From contig NZ_LROZ01000001.1 in the NCBI RefSeq assembly GCF_001549985.1, forward strand, positions 310,001 through 374,000: a stretch of DNA of 64,000 bases, in the 5' to 3' direction. Origin of the DNA: Myroides odoratus. Its GTDB lineage: Bacteria > Bacteroidota > Bacteroidia > Flavobacteriales > Flavobacteriaceae. How positions within the stretch are numbered: position 1 is the first letter of the stretch; each line of letters begins with the position of its first letter. The position numbers and the translations under genes were made by a program. A model generated the notes under the pieces. It ran no database searches and was not told the DNA's origin. It worked only from the letters and a program-made list of their open reading frames with translations. Of the stretch, positions 1 to 9,355 are shown in pieces.

Positions 1-1180
1 CGAAACCAATACAGAATAACATTGCAGGGTTCATTTGGATATTACCACTCCAAATTGTAGTAATGTAGTTGAACGCTTTTACTGCAGAAGGAATAGCGAT
101 CAATAACGTTGTAAAAGTAAACACAGATCCTAAGAACGGGTTCATACCCGATACGAACATGTGGTGACCCCAAACGATTGTTGATAAGAAAGCAATACCT
201 AAGATTGAAGCAATCATCGCACGGTATCCGAAGATTGGTTTACGTGCAGAAGTTGCGATAATTTCTGATGTAATACCCATTGCAGGTAAGATTACGATAT
301 ATACCTCAGGGTGACCTAAGAACCAGAATAAGTGTTCAAACAATACTGGTGATCCTCCTTGGTAATGTAAAACTTCTCCAGCTAAATAAATATCTGATAA
401 GAAGAATGAAGTACCGAAACTTCTATCGAAAATCAATAATAATGCAGCAGATAAAAGAACTGGGAACGATACGATACCGATAATAGCTGTAACAAATAAC
501 GCCCAAATTGTTAAAGGCATTCTTGTCATCGTCATTCCTTTTGTTCTTAAGTTAACTACAGTAGCTACGTAGTTCAACGATCCCATTGTAGAAGAAACGA
601 TGAAGATAGCCATAGAGATTAACCATAATGTCATCCCCATACCAGAACCTGGGATTGCTTGTGGAAGTGCACTTAAAGGAGGATAAATTGTCCATCCTGA
701 AGAAGCAGGTCCACCTTCTGCGAAGATTGAGATAACCATTAATACCGCAGAAACAAAGAAGAACCAGTAAGATAACATGTTCATGAATCCTGAAGCCATA
801 TCACGTGCTCCAATTTGCAATGGAATAAGTAAGTTCGAGAACGTACCACTTAAACCAGCAGTTAATACGAAGAATACCATGATTGTTCCGTGCATTGTAA
901 CCAAAGCAAGGTAAATATCATTTCTCATTACTCCGTCTGGAGCCATTTTTTCTCCTAATAACCATTTGAATACCTGAAAAGATTCTTCAGGCCACGCAAT
1001 TTGCATTCTAAATAAAAGGGACATTACAATCCCGATGATTCCCATAATAATACCCGTAATTAGGTATTGTTTTGCAATCATCTTGTGATCTAAACTAAAT
1101 ACGTATTTAGTAAAGAAATTTCCTTTATCGTGATGATCGTGATCGTGATCATTAATTATTTCGTGTCCTATTGCTGACAT
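1..1180 (-). CDS. ctaD: Cytochrome c oxidase subunit I (partial, C-terminal end cut by window edge)
   Basis: Catalytic subunit of the aa3-type terminal oxidase, which reduces O2 to water and pumps protons in the inner membrane. About 393 codons of a usual ~600 are present, from an ATG at 1180. The heme a ligand region MHGTIMVF (His97), the HPEVY motif (His290 and Tyr294, a CuB ligand and the cross-linked tyrosine in this family) and the paired CuB histidines in WGHHMF (His339-His340) are all visible, so the enzyme should be active. The N-terminus is His/Asp-rich (HDHDHHD near residues 12-18). It is the last gene seen of the act-cox operon, 27 bp after coxB. Confidence is high for family and start; the end is not visible. 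Confidence 0.97.
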   Translation of the reverse strand, partial: MSAIGHEIINDHDHDHHDKGNFFTKYVFSLDHKMIAKQYLITGIIMGIIGIVMSLLFRMQIAWPEESFQVFKWLLGEKMAPDGVMRNDIYLALVTMHGTIMVFFVLTAGLSGTFSNLLIPLQIGARDMASGFMNMLSYWFFFVSAVLMVISIFAEGGPASSGWTIYPPLSALPQAIPGSGMGMTLWLISMAIFIVSSTMGSLNYVATVVNLRTKGMTMTRMPLTIWALFVTAIIGIVSFPVLLSAALLLIFDRSFGTSFFLSDIYLAGEVLHYQGGSPVLFEHLFWFLGHPEVYIVILPAMGITSEIIATSARKPIFGYRAMIASILGIAFLSTIVWGHHMFVSGMNPFLGSVFTFTTLLIAIPSAVKAFNYITTIWSGNIQMNPAMLFCIGF

Positions 1181-1207
1181 AGTATAAGTTTTAATTTAAT
1201 TCGTGAA

Positions 1208-2380
1208 TTATTTAACTACTTGAGCGATAGCTTCCGTTTCAACTTCTTCTGTGATAACTTCTGTTTCCACAGCAGGAGCAGCTACTTCTTCTTCTTTAGC
1301 CCCATTTTCAGCAGCAACTTGATCTGCTAAAGTAGGTAACTCTTTTAACCAAGCTTTAAATTCTTCTTCTGTAGACACCACAACTTTAAGTTGCATGTTA
1401 TAGTGTGAAGCTCCACAAATTTTATTACATAATAATAAGTAATCAAATGTATATGGATCTAAAGGTTCATGACCTCCAGCAACAAGCTCTTGACTTCTTT
1501 CAGCTCTAATATTATTAATATTATTCACTTTACTAACAATCGATTCACGAGTTCTCATTTCTTCTGTTGTAACGCTAGGTACAAAAGCGAATTGAGTAAC
1601 CATTCCTGGTACACAGTTCATTTGCGCTCTAAAGTGAGGTAAATAAGCTGAGTGTAACACGTCTTGAGATCTAAATTTCAAAACAACTTTCTTTCCAACT
1701 GGTAAGTGAAGTTCTTTTGCCATTTTATCATCTTGAGCATTCGGGTCTGTCATATCAACCCCTGCTACGTTAACGCCTTTAATAAAACGCACGTTAGCTT
1801 TTCCTAATGTATTGTCTTCACCAGAATAACGAACATCCCAAGCGAATTGTTTTGCATACACTTCGATGTTGATTACTTCTTCTTCTTGATCAACAAACAT
1901 GATATCATTCCAAGCGAATAAACCATAAAGGATTAAACCTGTTAATGTAATTGTTGGGATGATTGTCCAAGCTGCTTCTAATTTATCATTATCAGAAAAG
2001 TATCTTGCTTTTCTTCCTTTAATACCACGTGCTTTAAATGCGAAGTAGTGTAATAAGAATTGAGTAATAATCTGAACAAAGAAAATTAATCCCATTGAAA
2101 TCCACATTAGATTATCAACTGTTTTTCCGTGCTCCGATGCTGAATCACCCATTAATGGAAAACTTCCATATTCTACTAAACAAAATATTGTAAATACGTA
2201 GATGAAAGCTAGGAAACCGAAAACGACATAACCTTGAATGTTATTATCTTTTGGATTCGCTACTTGAGATGAATAGTCATCAGGACCTGACCCTACTTGC
2301 GTTAAATCAAATATCTTAGTCAATTGCCAAATTGCAATTCCCAATAATACAACTATCGCTACTATTAATAAACTAGTCAT
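1208..2380 (-). CDS. coxB: Cytochrome c oxidase subunit II
   Basis: CuA-bearing subunit that takes electrons from cytochrome c or directly from the ACIII heme subunits and passes them to subunit I. It has 390 residues. Hydrophobic segments lie near 4-22, 51-70, 92-112 and 138-157, more than the usual two. The CuA site is complete: His243 in DVLHSAYLP, then C-x3-C-x3-H-x2-M from Cys318 to Met329. After the cupredoxin domain there is an acidic, low-complexity C-terminal tail (about residues 350-390, rich in Glu, Ala and Val) with no obvious function. There is no fused cytochrome c domain, so electrons must come from the separate heme domains of ActA or ActE. Translation follows actF by 17 bp. 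Confidence 0.97.
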   Translation of the reverse strand: MTSLLIVAIVVLLGIAIWQLTKIFDLTQVGSGPDDYSSQVANPKDNNIQGYVVFGFLAFIYVFTIFCLVEYGSFPLMGDSASEHGKTVDNLMWISMGLIFFVQIITQFLLHYFAFKARGIKGRKARYFSDNDKLEAAWTIIPTITLTGLILYGLFAWNDIMFVDQEEEVINIEVYAKQFAWDVRYSGEDNTLGKANVRFIKGVNVAGVDMTDPNAQDDKMAKELHLPVGKKVVLKFRSQDVLHSAYLPHFRAQMNCVPGMVTQFAFVPSVTTEEMRTRESIVSKVNNINNIRAERSQELVAGGHEPLDPYTFDYLLLCNKICGASHYNMQLKVVVSTEEEFKAWLKELPTLADQVAAENGAKEEEVAAPAVETEVITEEVETEAIAQVVK

Positions 2381-2397
2381 TGGTTTATTTTTAATTA

Positions 2398-3702
2398 TTA
2401 ATAATGAAAATGTTTACTTTCTTCGATTAGCGGGTTGTTCTTAGCTAATAATGGAGCTTTAGAGATTGCTGTAAATCCAACATAGATAAATAATCCGATG
2501 AAGAACATTAACGCTGCAATTTCAGGAACACCAATAAACCAAGATCCACCAACAGTACCAGGGCTAATCATAATAAAGAAGTCTAAATAGTGACCTACAA
2601 TAATACAAGTACCAGCCATAACTACAATCCAAGATAGACGTTTGAAATCTGTGTTGATCAATAATAATAAAGGCAACACGAAGTTCAATACTAACATTCC
2701 GAAGAATGGTAAGTTATACTCTTGAATTCTGAAGATAAAGTATGTAACCTCTTCTGGAATATTTGAGTACCACTGTAACATGAATTGCGAGAACCAAAGA
2801 TAAGTCCAGAAAATACTTAAACCAAACATAAATTTAGCTAAATCGTGAATGTGACTTGTGTTCACGAATTCCAAGTATCCTTTTCCTTTCAAATACAAAG
2901 TAGTAAACGCGATAGTAGTAATAGCAGTTACAAAGAAACTAGCAAATACGTACCATCCGAATAAAGTACTGTACCAGTGTGTATCAATAGACATAATCCA
3001 GTCCCATGAAGCCATTGATTCAGTAACAATAAAGAAAGCTAAGAAACCAGCAGAAGCTTTAAACATTTTCTTGTGGAATGTTAAATCACCTGTTTCATCT
3101 AATTTCAACGATTGCTTTCTCATATAAATTCTATATAAGTTCCAACCACCTAAGAAAATGATTGCTCTTATTAAGAAAAATGGAATATTCAAGTAACCTG
3201 TTTTTCCTTGAATTAAAACATCATGTTCAACAATAGCAGGATCCATCCAAATGAATAGGTGGTTACCTCCTAGTGAACTTGCCACTAATAAAAGGAAGAA
3301 TATAATAGACCCAGGCAATAAGTAAGCCGTCAATCCTTCCATAACACGGAAAAGAACTGGTGACCAACCTGCTGCTGCTGCGTGATTGATTCCGTAAAAA
3401 GCTAAAATCCCAAGAGAAACAAGCATTACAAAAATACAAGCAACATATACAGCTGTCCAAGGTTTATTTTGCATCTGTGTTAGCACATGCTCTAAATGTT
3501 TTTGATGAGCATCGTGATCAGCATCCGAAACTTCGCTGTGATCTGCATGATGTCCACCACCATGGTGAGCTTGCTCATTTAAAATCTGCTCTACATCAGC
3601 AGTTGTCTTTGGTGCACTGAAAAACCCATACGCAATCCCTACTAATCCTAGAACCATCAGGACTAACGCAAAGGTTTTCAAATTTTTTGATAATGTGTAC
3701 AT
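2398..3702 (-). CDS. actF: Alternative complex III membrane subunit ActF
   Basis: Polytopic membrane protein of 434 residues with about ten hydrophobic helices, matching the second NrfD-like subunit of alternative complex III (quinol:cytochrome c/oxidase oxidoreductase). In this family ActC and ActF are homologous membrane subunits, ActC being the one linked to quinol oxidation and ActF to a putative proton path. A His/Asp-rich loop (about residues 46-72, with HHGGGHH and several DxH repeats) follows the first helix and could bind metal; similar His-rich stretches occur in the CtaD N-terminus. Position between actE and coxB is the standard order in Flavobacteriia. Confidence 0.93.
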   Translation of the reverse strand: MYTLSKNLKTFALVLMVLGLVGIAYGFFSAPKTTADVEQILNEQAHHGGGHHADHSEVSDADHDAHQKHLEHVLTQMQNKPWTAVYVACIFVMLVSLGILAFYGINHAAAAGWSPVLFRVMEGLTAYLLPGSIIFFLLLVASSLGGNHLFIWMDPAIVEHDVLIQGKTGYLNIPFFLIRAIIFLGGWNLYRIYMRKQSLKLDETGDLTFHKKMFKASAGFLAFFIVTESMASWDWIMSIDTHWYSTLFGWYVFASFFVTAITTIAFTTLYLKGKGYLEFVNTSHIHDLAKFMFGLSIFWTYLWFSQFMLQWYSNIPEEVTYFIFRIQEYNLPFFGMLVLNFVLPLLLLINTDFKRLSWIVVMAGTCIIVGHYLDFFIMISPGTVGGSWFIGVPEIAALMFFIGLFIYVGFTAISKAPLLAKNNPLIEESKHFHY

Positions 3703-3733
3703 ATCTAAACTTTCAACTAAGTTTTACAATTTA

Positions 3734-4282
3734 TTATTCTGATTTCAATTTAAGCACATAATCAGTAACTAACCAACGCTCATGTTGCGTTAATTGGTTT
3801 TTATGTGATCCCATTGAATTCAAACCATAAGTAATAACGTGATAAATTCCTCCTTCTGTAAGCTCTCTATCATGATAGTTAGGAACCCCTAAGAACTTCT
3901 CTCTTTTCACTAAATTACCTTTTCCATCTCCTTTTGCACCGTGACAAACTGAGCAGTAAATTGCATACAACGCTTTACCTTTCTCTAAATCTTTTTCATC
4001 TGCAGTTAAGGGTGATTTTAAATGTAGTCTTGCTTCAGCCAAACCTTCAGGAGTATCTGCATACTCTTCTGGTTGAAATCCACGAGGCACAGATCCCTCT
4101 GCAGGAAGTTGTCCTTCCTTACCATTTGCAAAAACAGTAGTCGGAACTTCAGCGTATGTTTCATATGCAACAGATTCGTACATATTAGGCATAAACTGAT
4201 AGTTAGGACGCTCTTTATTAAAACACGACGTAGTCAAAACAGCTACACCTGCTAAAGTTACTATTTTATATATCGATTTCAT
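3734..4282 (-). CDS. actE: Alternative complex III monoheme cytochrome c lipoprotein ActE
   Basis: Periplasmic cytochrome c subunit that carries electrons out of alternative complex III. The ATG at 4282 gives 182 residues with a lipoprotein signal ending LTTSC (Cys20). An upstream TTG at 4300 would overlap actD and add six residues; the ATG, 7 bp after the actD stop, is preferred. A single heme site, CSVCH (Cys110, Cys113, His114), is followed by a GxKGDGKG loop, and a methionine in GLNSMGSH is a likely sixth ligand. The N-terminal 90 residues are poorly conserved linker. It is co-transcribed between actD and actF. Confidence 0.94.
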   Translation of the reverse strand: MKSIYKIVTLAGVAVLTTSCFNKERPNYQFMPNMYESVAYETYAEVPTTVFANGKEGQLPAEGSVPRGFQPEEYADTPEGLAEARLHLKSPLTADEKDLEKGKALYAIYCSVCHGAKGDGKGNLVKREKFLGVPNYHDRELTEGGIYHVITYGLNSMGSHKNQLTQHERWLVTDYVLKLKSE

Positions 4283-4289
4283 GCTACTA

Positions 4290-4811
4290 TTACTTTTCAA
4301 TTACTTTAACTTCAACTGCTCCTGTACCTTTGAAAAATTCAATTGCAGTATTTTCGTCTCCATGTAAAGCAACCTCCATTAAGAAATGGTCATCAGTTGT
4401 TCTTACATCTGGGTTTTCAGCTGTTTTAAACGGCCATAATTTACTTCTAAAGAAGAAAGTTAATACCATTAAGTGGGCAGAAAACAACACAGTCATCTCA
4501 AACATAATAGGCACGAAAGCTGGCATATTTTGAATAAAACTAAAACTAGGTTTACCTCCAATATCTTGCGGCCAATCTACAATCATGATGAAATACATCA
4601 TACTTGTACCAAATGACAACCCTACTAAACCGTATAAGAATGCACAAATAGCTAATCTAGTTGGTTTTAGTCCCATCGCCTTATCTAGTCCGTGAACTGG
4701 GAAAGGCGTGTATATCTCTTCAATGTGATGGTGAGCAGATCTTGTTTCTTTAACTGCATCTAACAACACATCATCATCATTGTATATTGCGTGAATAAAC
4801 TTATTACTCAT
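4290..4811 (-). CDS. actD: Alternative complex III subunit ActD (DUF3341)
   Basis: Small membrane subunit of alternative complex III, 173 residues. An N-terminal soluble segment of about 45 residues is followed by two transmembrane helices (near 54-76 and 92-116) and a short cytoplasmic tail, the standard DUF3341 layout. It has no cofactor-binding motif; in solved complexes it packs against the NrfD-like subunits (established for the family). It begins 6 bp after actC stops and ends 7 bp before the actE ATG, so translation is probably coupled. Confidence 0.92.
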   Translation of the reverse strand: MSNKFIHAIYNDDDVLLDAVKETRSAHHHIEEIYTPFPVHGLDKAMGLKPTRLAICAFLYGLVGLSFGTSMMYFIMIVDWPQDIGGKPSFSFIQNMPAFVPIMFEMTVLFSAHLMVLTFFFRSKLWPFKTAENPDVRTTDDHFLMEVALHGDENTAIEFFKGTGAVEVKVIEK

Positions 4812-4817
4812 ATCGAA

Positions 4818-6227
4818 TTAGTGATTTAATGATTGATGACCTTCTTTACTATCTCTTTCTTTTTTGTAGTATTCACCTGATGATTTCAAGATAGTTTTCA
4901 CCTCTGCTTGCGCAATTACAGGGAAACTTCTTGAATATAACAAGAATAACACGAAGAAGAAACCGATTGTTCCAATATAAATACCAGCATCAACAAATGT
5001 TGGTTGGAACATTGTCCAAGATGATGGCAAGTAATCTCTGTGTAACGATGTAACGATAATTACGAAACGCTCGAACCACATCCCTATGTTTACAATGATT
5101 GAAATAATAAACGATGCCATGATGTTTGTTCTAATTTTTTTCACCCACATAACTTGCGGAGAAATTACGTTACAAGTCATCATCAACCAATATGACCACC
5201 AGTATGGACCAGAAGCACGGTTTAAGAAAGCGTATTGTTCATACTCTACTCCTGAATACCAAGCTACCCATAACTCTGTAATATAAGCAACCCCAACTAC
5301 AGATCCAGTAATCATTACAATGATGTTCATCAACTCGATGTGTTGAACTGTAATATAATCTTCTAAGTTCGATACTTTTCTCATGATAATCAACAACGTG
5401 TTTACCATTGCGAATCCAGAGAAGATCGCACCCGCAACGAAGTATGGAGGTAAGATTGTTGTATGCCATCCTGGGATAACTGACGTAGCAAAGTCAAAAG
5501 ATACAATCGTGTGTACAGAAAGTACAAGAGGAGTAGCTAAACCAGCTAATACTAATGAAACTTCCTCAAAACGTTGCCAATCTTTTGCTCTACCAGACCA
5601 ACCGAAAGATAAAATTGAATATACTCTTTTTGTAAATGGAGTGATTGCTCTATCACGTAACATAGCGAAGTCAGGTAATAAACCAGTCCACCAGAAAACT
5701 AATGATACTGATAAATACGTAGAAATCGCGAATACGTCCCATAATAACGGCGAGTTAAAGTTTACCCATAACGAACCGAATTGGTTTGGAATTGGCAATA
5801 CCCAGTACGCTAACCAAGGGCGTCCCATATGTATAATAGGGAATAAACCAGCCTGAACTACTGAGAAAATTGTCATTGCCTCAGCAGAACGGTTAATAGC
5901 CATTCTCCATTTTTGTCTAAATAATAATAATACAGCAGAAATTAATGTACCGGCGTGACCGATACCAACCCACCAAACGAAATTGGTAATATCCCAAGCC
6001 CATCCAACAGTTTTATTTAATCCCCAAGTACCTATACCTGTTCCTACAGTATAAGCCATACAGCCTACTCCCCATAGGAAAGCTAACAAAGCAATAGTGA
6101 AAACTCTCCACCATAATTTATTTGCTCGTCCTTCAACAGGTCTAGCCACATCCACAGTTATATCGTGGTAAGATTTCTTACCGATAACTAAAGGTTTTCT
6201 AATGGGTGCTTCGTAATGTGACGACAT
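4818..6227 (-). CDS. actC: Alternative complex III quinol-oxidising membrane subunit ActC (NrfD/PsrC family)
   Basis: NrfD-type integral membrane protein, 469 residues with about ten transmembrane helices, the subunit that holds the quinol site near the periplasmic iron-sulfur chain. It starts at the ATG at 6227, 40 bp after actB. Aromatic- and glycine-rich helices (for example VWWVGIGHAG near residues 88-97 and MGRPW near 133-137) match NrfD/ActC proteins. It lies in fixed order after the iron-sulfur subunit actB. Nothing unusual is seen. Confidence 0.94.
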   Translation of the reverse strand: MSSHYEAPIRKPLVIGKKSYHDITVDVARPVEGRANKLWWRVFTIALLAFLWGVGCMAYTVGTGIGTWGLNKTVGWAWDITNFVWWVGIGHAGTLISAVLLLFRQKWRMAINRSAEAMTIFSVVQAGLFPIIHMGRPWLAYWVLPIPNQFGSLWVNFNSPLLWDVFAISTYLSVSLVFWWTGLLPDFAMLRDRAITPFTKRVYSILSFGWSGRAKDWQRFEEVSLVLAGLATPLVLSVHTIVSFDFATSVIPGWHTTILPPYFVAGAIFSGFAMVNTLLIIMRKVSNLEDYITVQHIELMNIIVMITGSVVGVAYITELWVAWYSGVEYEQYAFLNRASGPYWWSYWLMMTCNVISPQVMWVKKIRTNIMASFIISIIVNIGMWFERFVIIVTSLHRDYLPSSWTMFQPTFVDAGIYIGTIGFFFVLFLLYSRSFPVIAQAEVKTILKSSGEYYKKERDSKEGHQSLNH

Positions 6228-6267
6228 AATCCTTTATATGTTTCTTTAATTAATAATTCTTTTTAAA

Positions 6268-9200
6268 CTAGATATTTCTAACCTTAACGTGGTAGAATAC
6301 ATTTGGTTTTGTACCAATGTGCTCTAACAAGTGGTATGTTCTATCTGATTCAGCTAATTTAGTAATTTCTGATTCTTTTTCATTAACATCTCCAAATACC
6401 ATAGCTCCACTTGAACAAGCCGCAGAACAAGCAGTTTCGAATTCGTTTGGACGAACCGCTCTACCTTCATTCTTCGCTTTCAAGATTGTCGCTTGTGTCA
6501 TTTGAATACACAATGAACATTTTTCCATTACCCCTCTTGAACGAACTACAACGTCTGGGTTTAATACCATACGTCCTAAATCATCATTCATGTGGAAATC
6601 GAACTCATCATTTTGAGCATATAAGAACCAGTTGAAACGTCTAACCTTATAAGGACAGTTGTTTGCACAGTATCTAGTACCAACACAACGGTTATAAGCC
6701 ATATGGTTTTGACCTTGGCGACCGTGTGATGTAGCAGCTACTGGACATACTGTTTCACAAGGAGCATGATTACAATGCTGACACATTACAGGTTGGAAAA
6801 CAACTTGTGGATTATCCGCAGGGTGCTCTAATTCAATATAAGCAGAACGAGCTTCTGAGAATCCTTTTGCTGTTACTTTCTTATCAACATCTGCAGCAAA
6901 TGTATCTTCTGATGAATAGTATCTATCAATACGCAACCAGTGCATATCTCTACTTCTTCTTACCTCTGATTTACCAACTACTGGTACGTTATTTTCAGCG
7001 TGACATGCAATAACACAAGCCCCACATCCAGTACAAGCATTTAAATCAATCGATAAATTAAAGTGATGACCTACAGTACGATCGAATGATTCCCAGATAT
7101 CAATTGACGCCGCTCTTACTTCTTGGTGATCGTAAGAAACCATTGGGAATACATTCCACTCTTCAGCATCTTTTGTATTGAAAATTTCTAATGTAGTATC
7201 TTTAACAATATCACCTCTACTCATTAATGTGTTTTGTAACTGAACACAAGCAAACTCATGGTTTCCTGATGCTTTCGCTACAGTAACATTTTGTACATTT
7301 TCGAAGTTGTGATATAAGGTGTAAGCATTAACACCTACTTGCATATCTTCTTTTAAGCTAGCTTTTCTTCCGTAACCGAAAGCTAAACCAACTGTTCCAG
7401 CCGCTTGTCCTGGTTGAATTAATGCAGGTACATTTTCTAATGTAACACCATTTGCAGTAATTGTAACATAGCTACCATCTAAACCACCGTTAGCTACGTG
7501 GAAGTTTTCAATTCCGAAAGCTTCTGCATCAACACGAGAGATCGTTAAGTAGTTATCCCATGAAACACGTGTGATTGGATCTGGAAACTCTTGTAACCAA
7601 GGGTTATTTGCTTGTTGTCCATCACCCATACCCGTTTTAGAGTATAATACTAACTCCAAACCTTCTCCTTTTTTCGCTTTGCTTAAAGCAGCAACAGCAG
7701 AAGAGAAATCAGCAGTAGCTGATACTTTGGTATTTTCACCTGATACAGCGAAACCATCGTGAACCAATTGATTCCAAGTTAATCCATTTACATAAGAAGC
7801 GCTAGTTGCTTTGATGTAGTCATAATATGCTGTATTATTTCCATTCCACAACAATAAAGCCTCTTGGAATTGTCTTGTATCAAATAAAGGTCTGATTGTA
7901 GGCTGTGTAACTGAATAGTGACCTTTTTTAATCATCACATCACCCCAAGCCTCTAAATAATGAGGAGTAGCTGCTGCGATTGTAGCCTCTAAAGCAGTTT
8001 CGTCTTCTTTCATTGAGAAGCTAACTGAAGTTTTCACTTTCTTCAATCCTTCAACAAAAGCAGCACTATTTGCTAACGTATATACTGGGTTGATTCCTGA
8101 CATAATTAATGTATGAACTTTACCTGCGTTCATTTCTTTAATTAACTCAGTAACTTTTGCAGCATTACCTTGTCTTACGTATTTTGTTTGTTCTGGCATG
8201 AAAGCCTCAGCTTGTAATGCTTCGTTAATTGCAAAAACAACCAATTGAGCATTTACATCGTCTAAACCTGTAACAACAACTCCTTTTGAACCTGCTGCTT
8301 TTACTTGTTTAGCTGCTTTCATAATAGCTTCGTCGTACGCTGTATTAGCTGAAGAAACAGATCCTCCTACAATTGCATTGTACAATTTCACTAATGCTGC
8401 TTTTTGATCAGCAACAGATAATGGAAGACGAACGTCAGCATTAGCTCCAGAAAGACTCATATTAGCTTCAATCTGAATATGCTTAGACATTACTCCATTT
8501 TTAGGAATACGATTTTGTGCGTAAGCTGAATCGTATCCTCCACCTTGCCAATCTCCTAAGAAATCTGCACCTACAGAAACGATTACACTCGCTTTACCGA
8601 AATCGTAATCAGCTAATCCACGTTTTCCGTATGCTTGTTCATAAGCATCTGCAGCTGCAGAAGATGAAATTGCATCGTACACTACGTGTTTCGCATTTGG
8701 ATAAGTTTCGATAAACTCTCCGATTAATTTATCAGTAGAAGGACTTGCCATTGTATTTGTCAATAATACAACGCTACCTCCAGTTGATTTAGCATCTTGT
8801 AAACTTGCTCTTACCTTAGCATCTACATCATCCCAAGAAGCATTTTTTCCTTCGATTTTTGGCGCTTTTAATCGCAAGCTATCATACATCGAAAGTACTG
8901 ATGCATGCACACGTGCATTCGCACCAGAATATGCATTTGCAAGTTTGTTATTATCAATTTTGATTGGACGACCCTCACGAGTCTTAACCAAAACATTCAC
9001 AAAATCAAAACCATCTGCGATTGTAGTCGCGTAGTAATCCGCAATTCCAGGGATAATTTCCTCTGGTTGAACTACGTAAGGAATTGACTTTATTACTGGT
9101 CCCTCACAAGCTGCTAACGTTGCTGCAGCTGTTGAAAAACCAACATATTTCAAAAAGTCTCGACGAGTTGTTGAAGAAGAAGACAATTTGTTTTTGTCTC

Positions 9201-9318
9201 CAAGAAATTCATCTGTAGGAATTTCCTCAACAAACTCATTGTTTCTTAGCGTCTCAACAATAGAACTATTATCATTCAGCTCTTCAACACTTTTCCAGTA
9301 TTTTTTGTTTGATGCCAT
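6268..9318 (-). CDS. actB: Alternative complex III iron-sulfur subunit ActB (molybdopterin-oxidoreductase-like fused to ferredoxin domain)
   Basis: Large periplasmic electron-transfer subunit, 1016 residues. A twin-arginine signal (TTRRDFLK, Arg52-Arg53) suggests export of the folded protein by Tat, followed by a lipobox-like LAAC ending at Cys71, which may be lipid-anchored. Residues ~100-700 resemble a molybdopterin oxidoreductase; in ACIII this domain carries no molybdenum cofactor (family knowledge). The C-terminal part holds the NrfC-like domain with four cysteine clusters: the first at Cys762, 765, 768 and 772, the second at Cys846, 849, 854 and 858, then CVGTRYCANNCP and the split CSLC...CSAAC set near 875-990. 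These carry electrons from quinol at ActC to the ActA hemes. Complete and in standard order. Confidence 0.96.
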   Translation of the reverse strand: MASNKKYWKSVEELNDNSSIVETLRNNEFVEEIPTDEFLGDKNKLSSSSTTRRDFLKYVGFSTAAATLAACEGPVIKSIPYVVQPEEIIPGIADYYATTIADGFDFVNVLVKTREGRPIKIDNNKLANAYSGANARVHASVLSMYDSLRLKAPKIEGKNASWDDVDAKVRASLQDAKSTGGSVVLLTNTMASPSTDKLIGEFIETYPNAKHVVYDAISSSAAADAYEQAYGKRGLADYDFGKASVIVSVGADFLGDWQGGGYDSAYAQNRIPKNGVMSKHIQIEANMSLSGANADVRLPLSVADQKAALVKLYNAIVGGSVSSANTAYDEAIMKAAKQVKAAGSKGVVVTGLDDVNAQLVVFAINEALQAEAFMPEQTKYVRQGNAAKVTELIKEMNAGKVHTLIMSGINPVYTLANSAAFVEGLKKVKTSVSFSMKEDETALEATIAAATPHYLEAWGDVMIKKGHYSVTQPTIRPLFDTRQFQEALLLWNGNNTAYYDYIKATSASYVNGLTWNQLVHDGFAVSGENTKVSATADFSSAVAALSKAKKGEGLELVLYSKTGMGDGQQANNPWLQEFPDPITRVSWDNYLTISRVDAEAFGIENFHVANGGLDGSYVTITANGVTLENVPALIQPGQAAGTVGLAFGYGRKASLKEDMQVGVNAYTLYHNFENVQNVTVAKASGNHEFACVQLQNTLMSRGDIVKDTTLEIFNTKDAEEWNVFPMVSYDHQEVRAASIDIWESFDRTVGHHFNLSIDLNACTGCGACVIACHAENNVPVVGKSEVRRSRDMHWLRIDRYYSSEDTFAADVDKKVTAKGFSEARSAYIELEHPADNPQVVFQPVMCQHCNHAPCETVCPVAATSHGRQGQNHMAYNRCVGTRYCANNCPYKVRRFNWFLYAQNDEFDFHMNDDLGRMVLNPDVVVRSRGVMEKCSLCIQMTQATILKAKNEGRAVRPNEFETACSAACSSGAMVFGDVNEKESEITKLAESDRTYHLLEHIGTKPNVFYHVKVRNI

Positions 9319-9355
9319 TGTATATAAATATTAGCTTCTTATTCTTAAATAATTC

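Noticed and set aside
5383-5856. 157-codon open frame antisense to actC
   Set aside because: actC is a clear NrfD-family gene in operon; the antisense frame is a shadow.
6268-9318. ActB as an active molybdenum oxidoreductase
   Set aside because: The operon context and the fused ferredoxin domain identify ACIII ActB, whose molybdopterin-like domain has no cofactor in this family.
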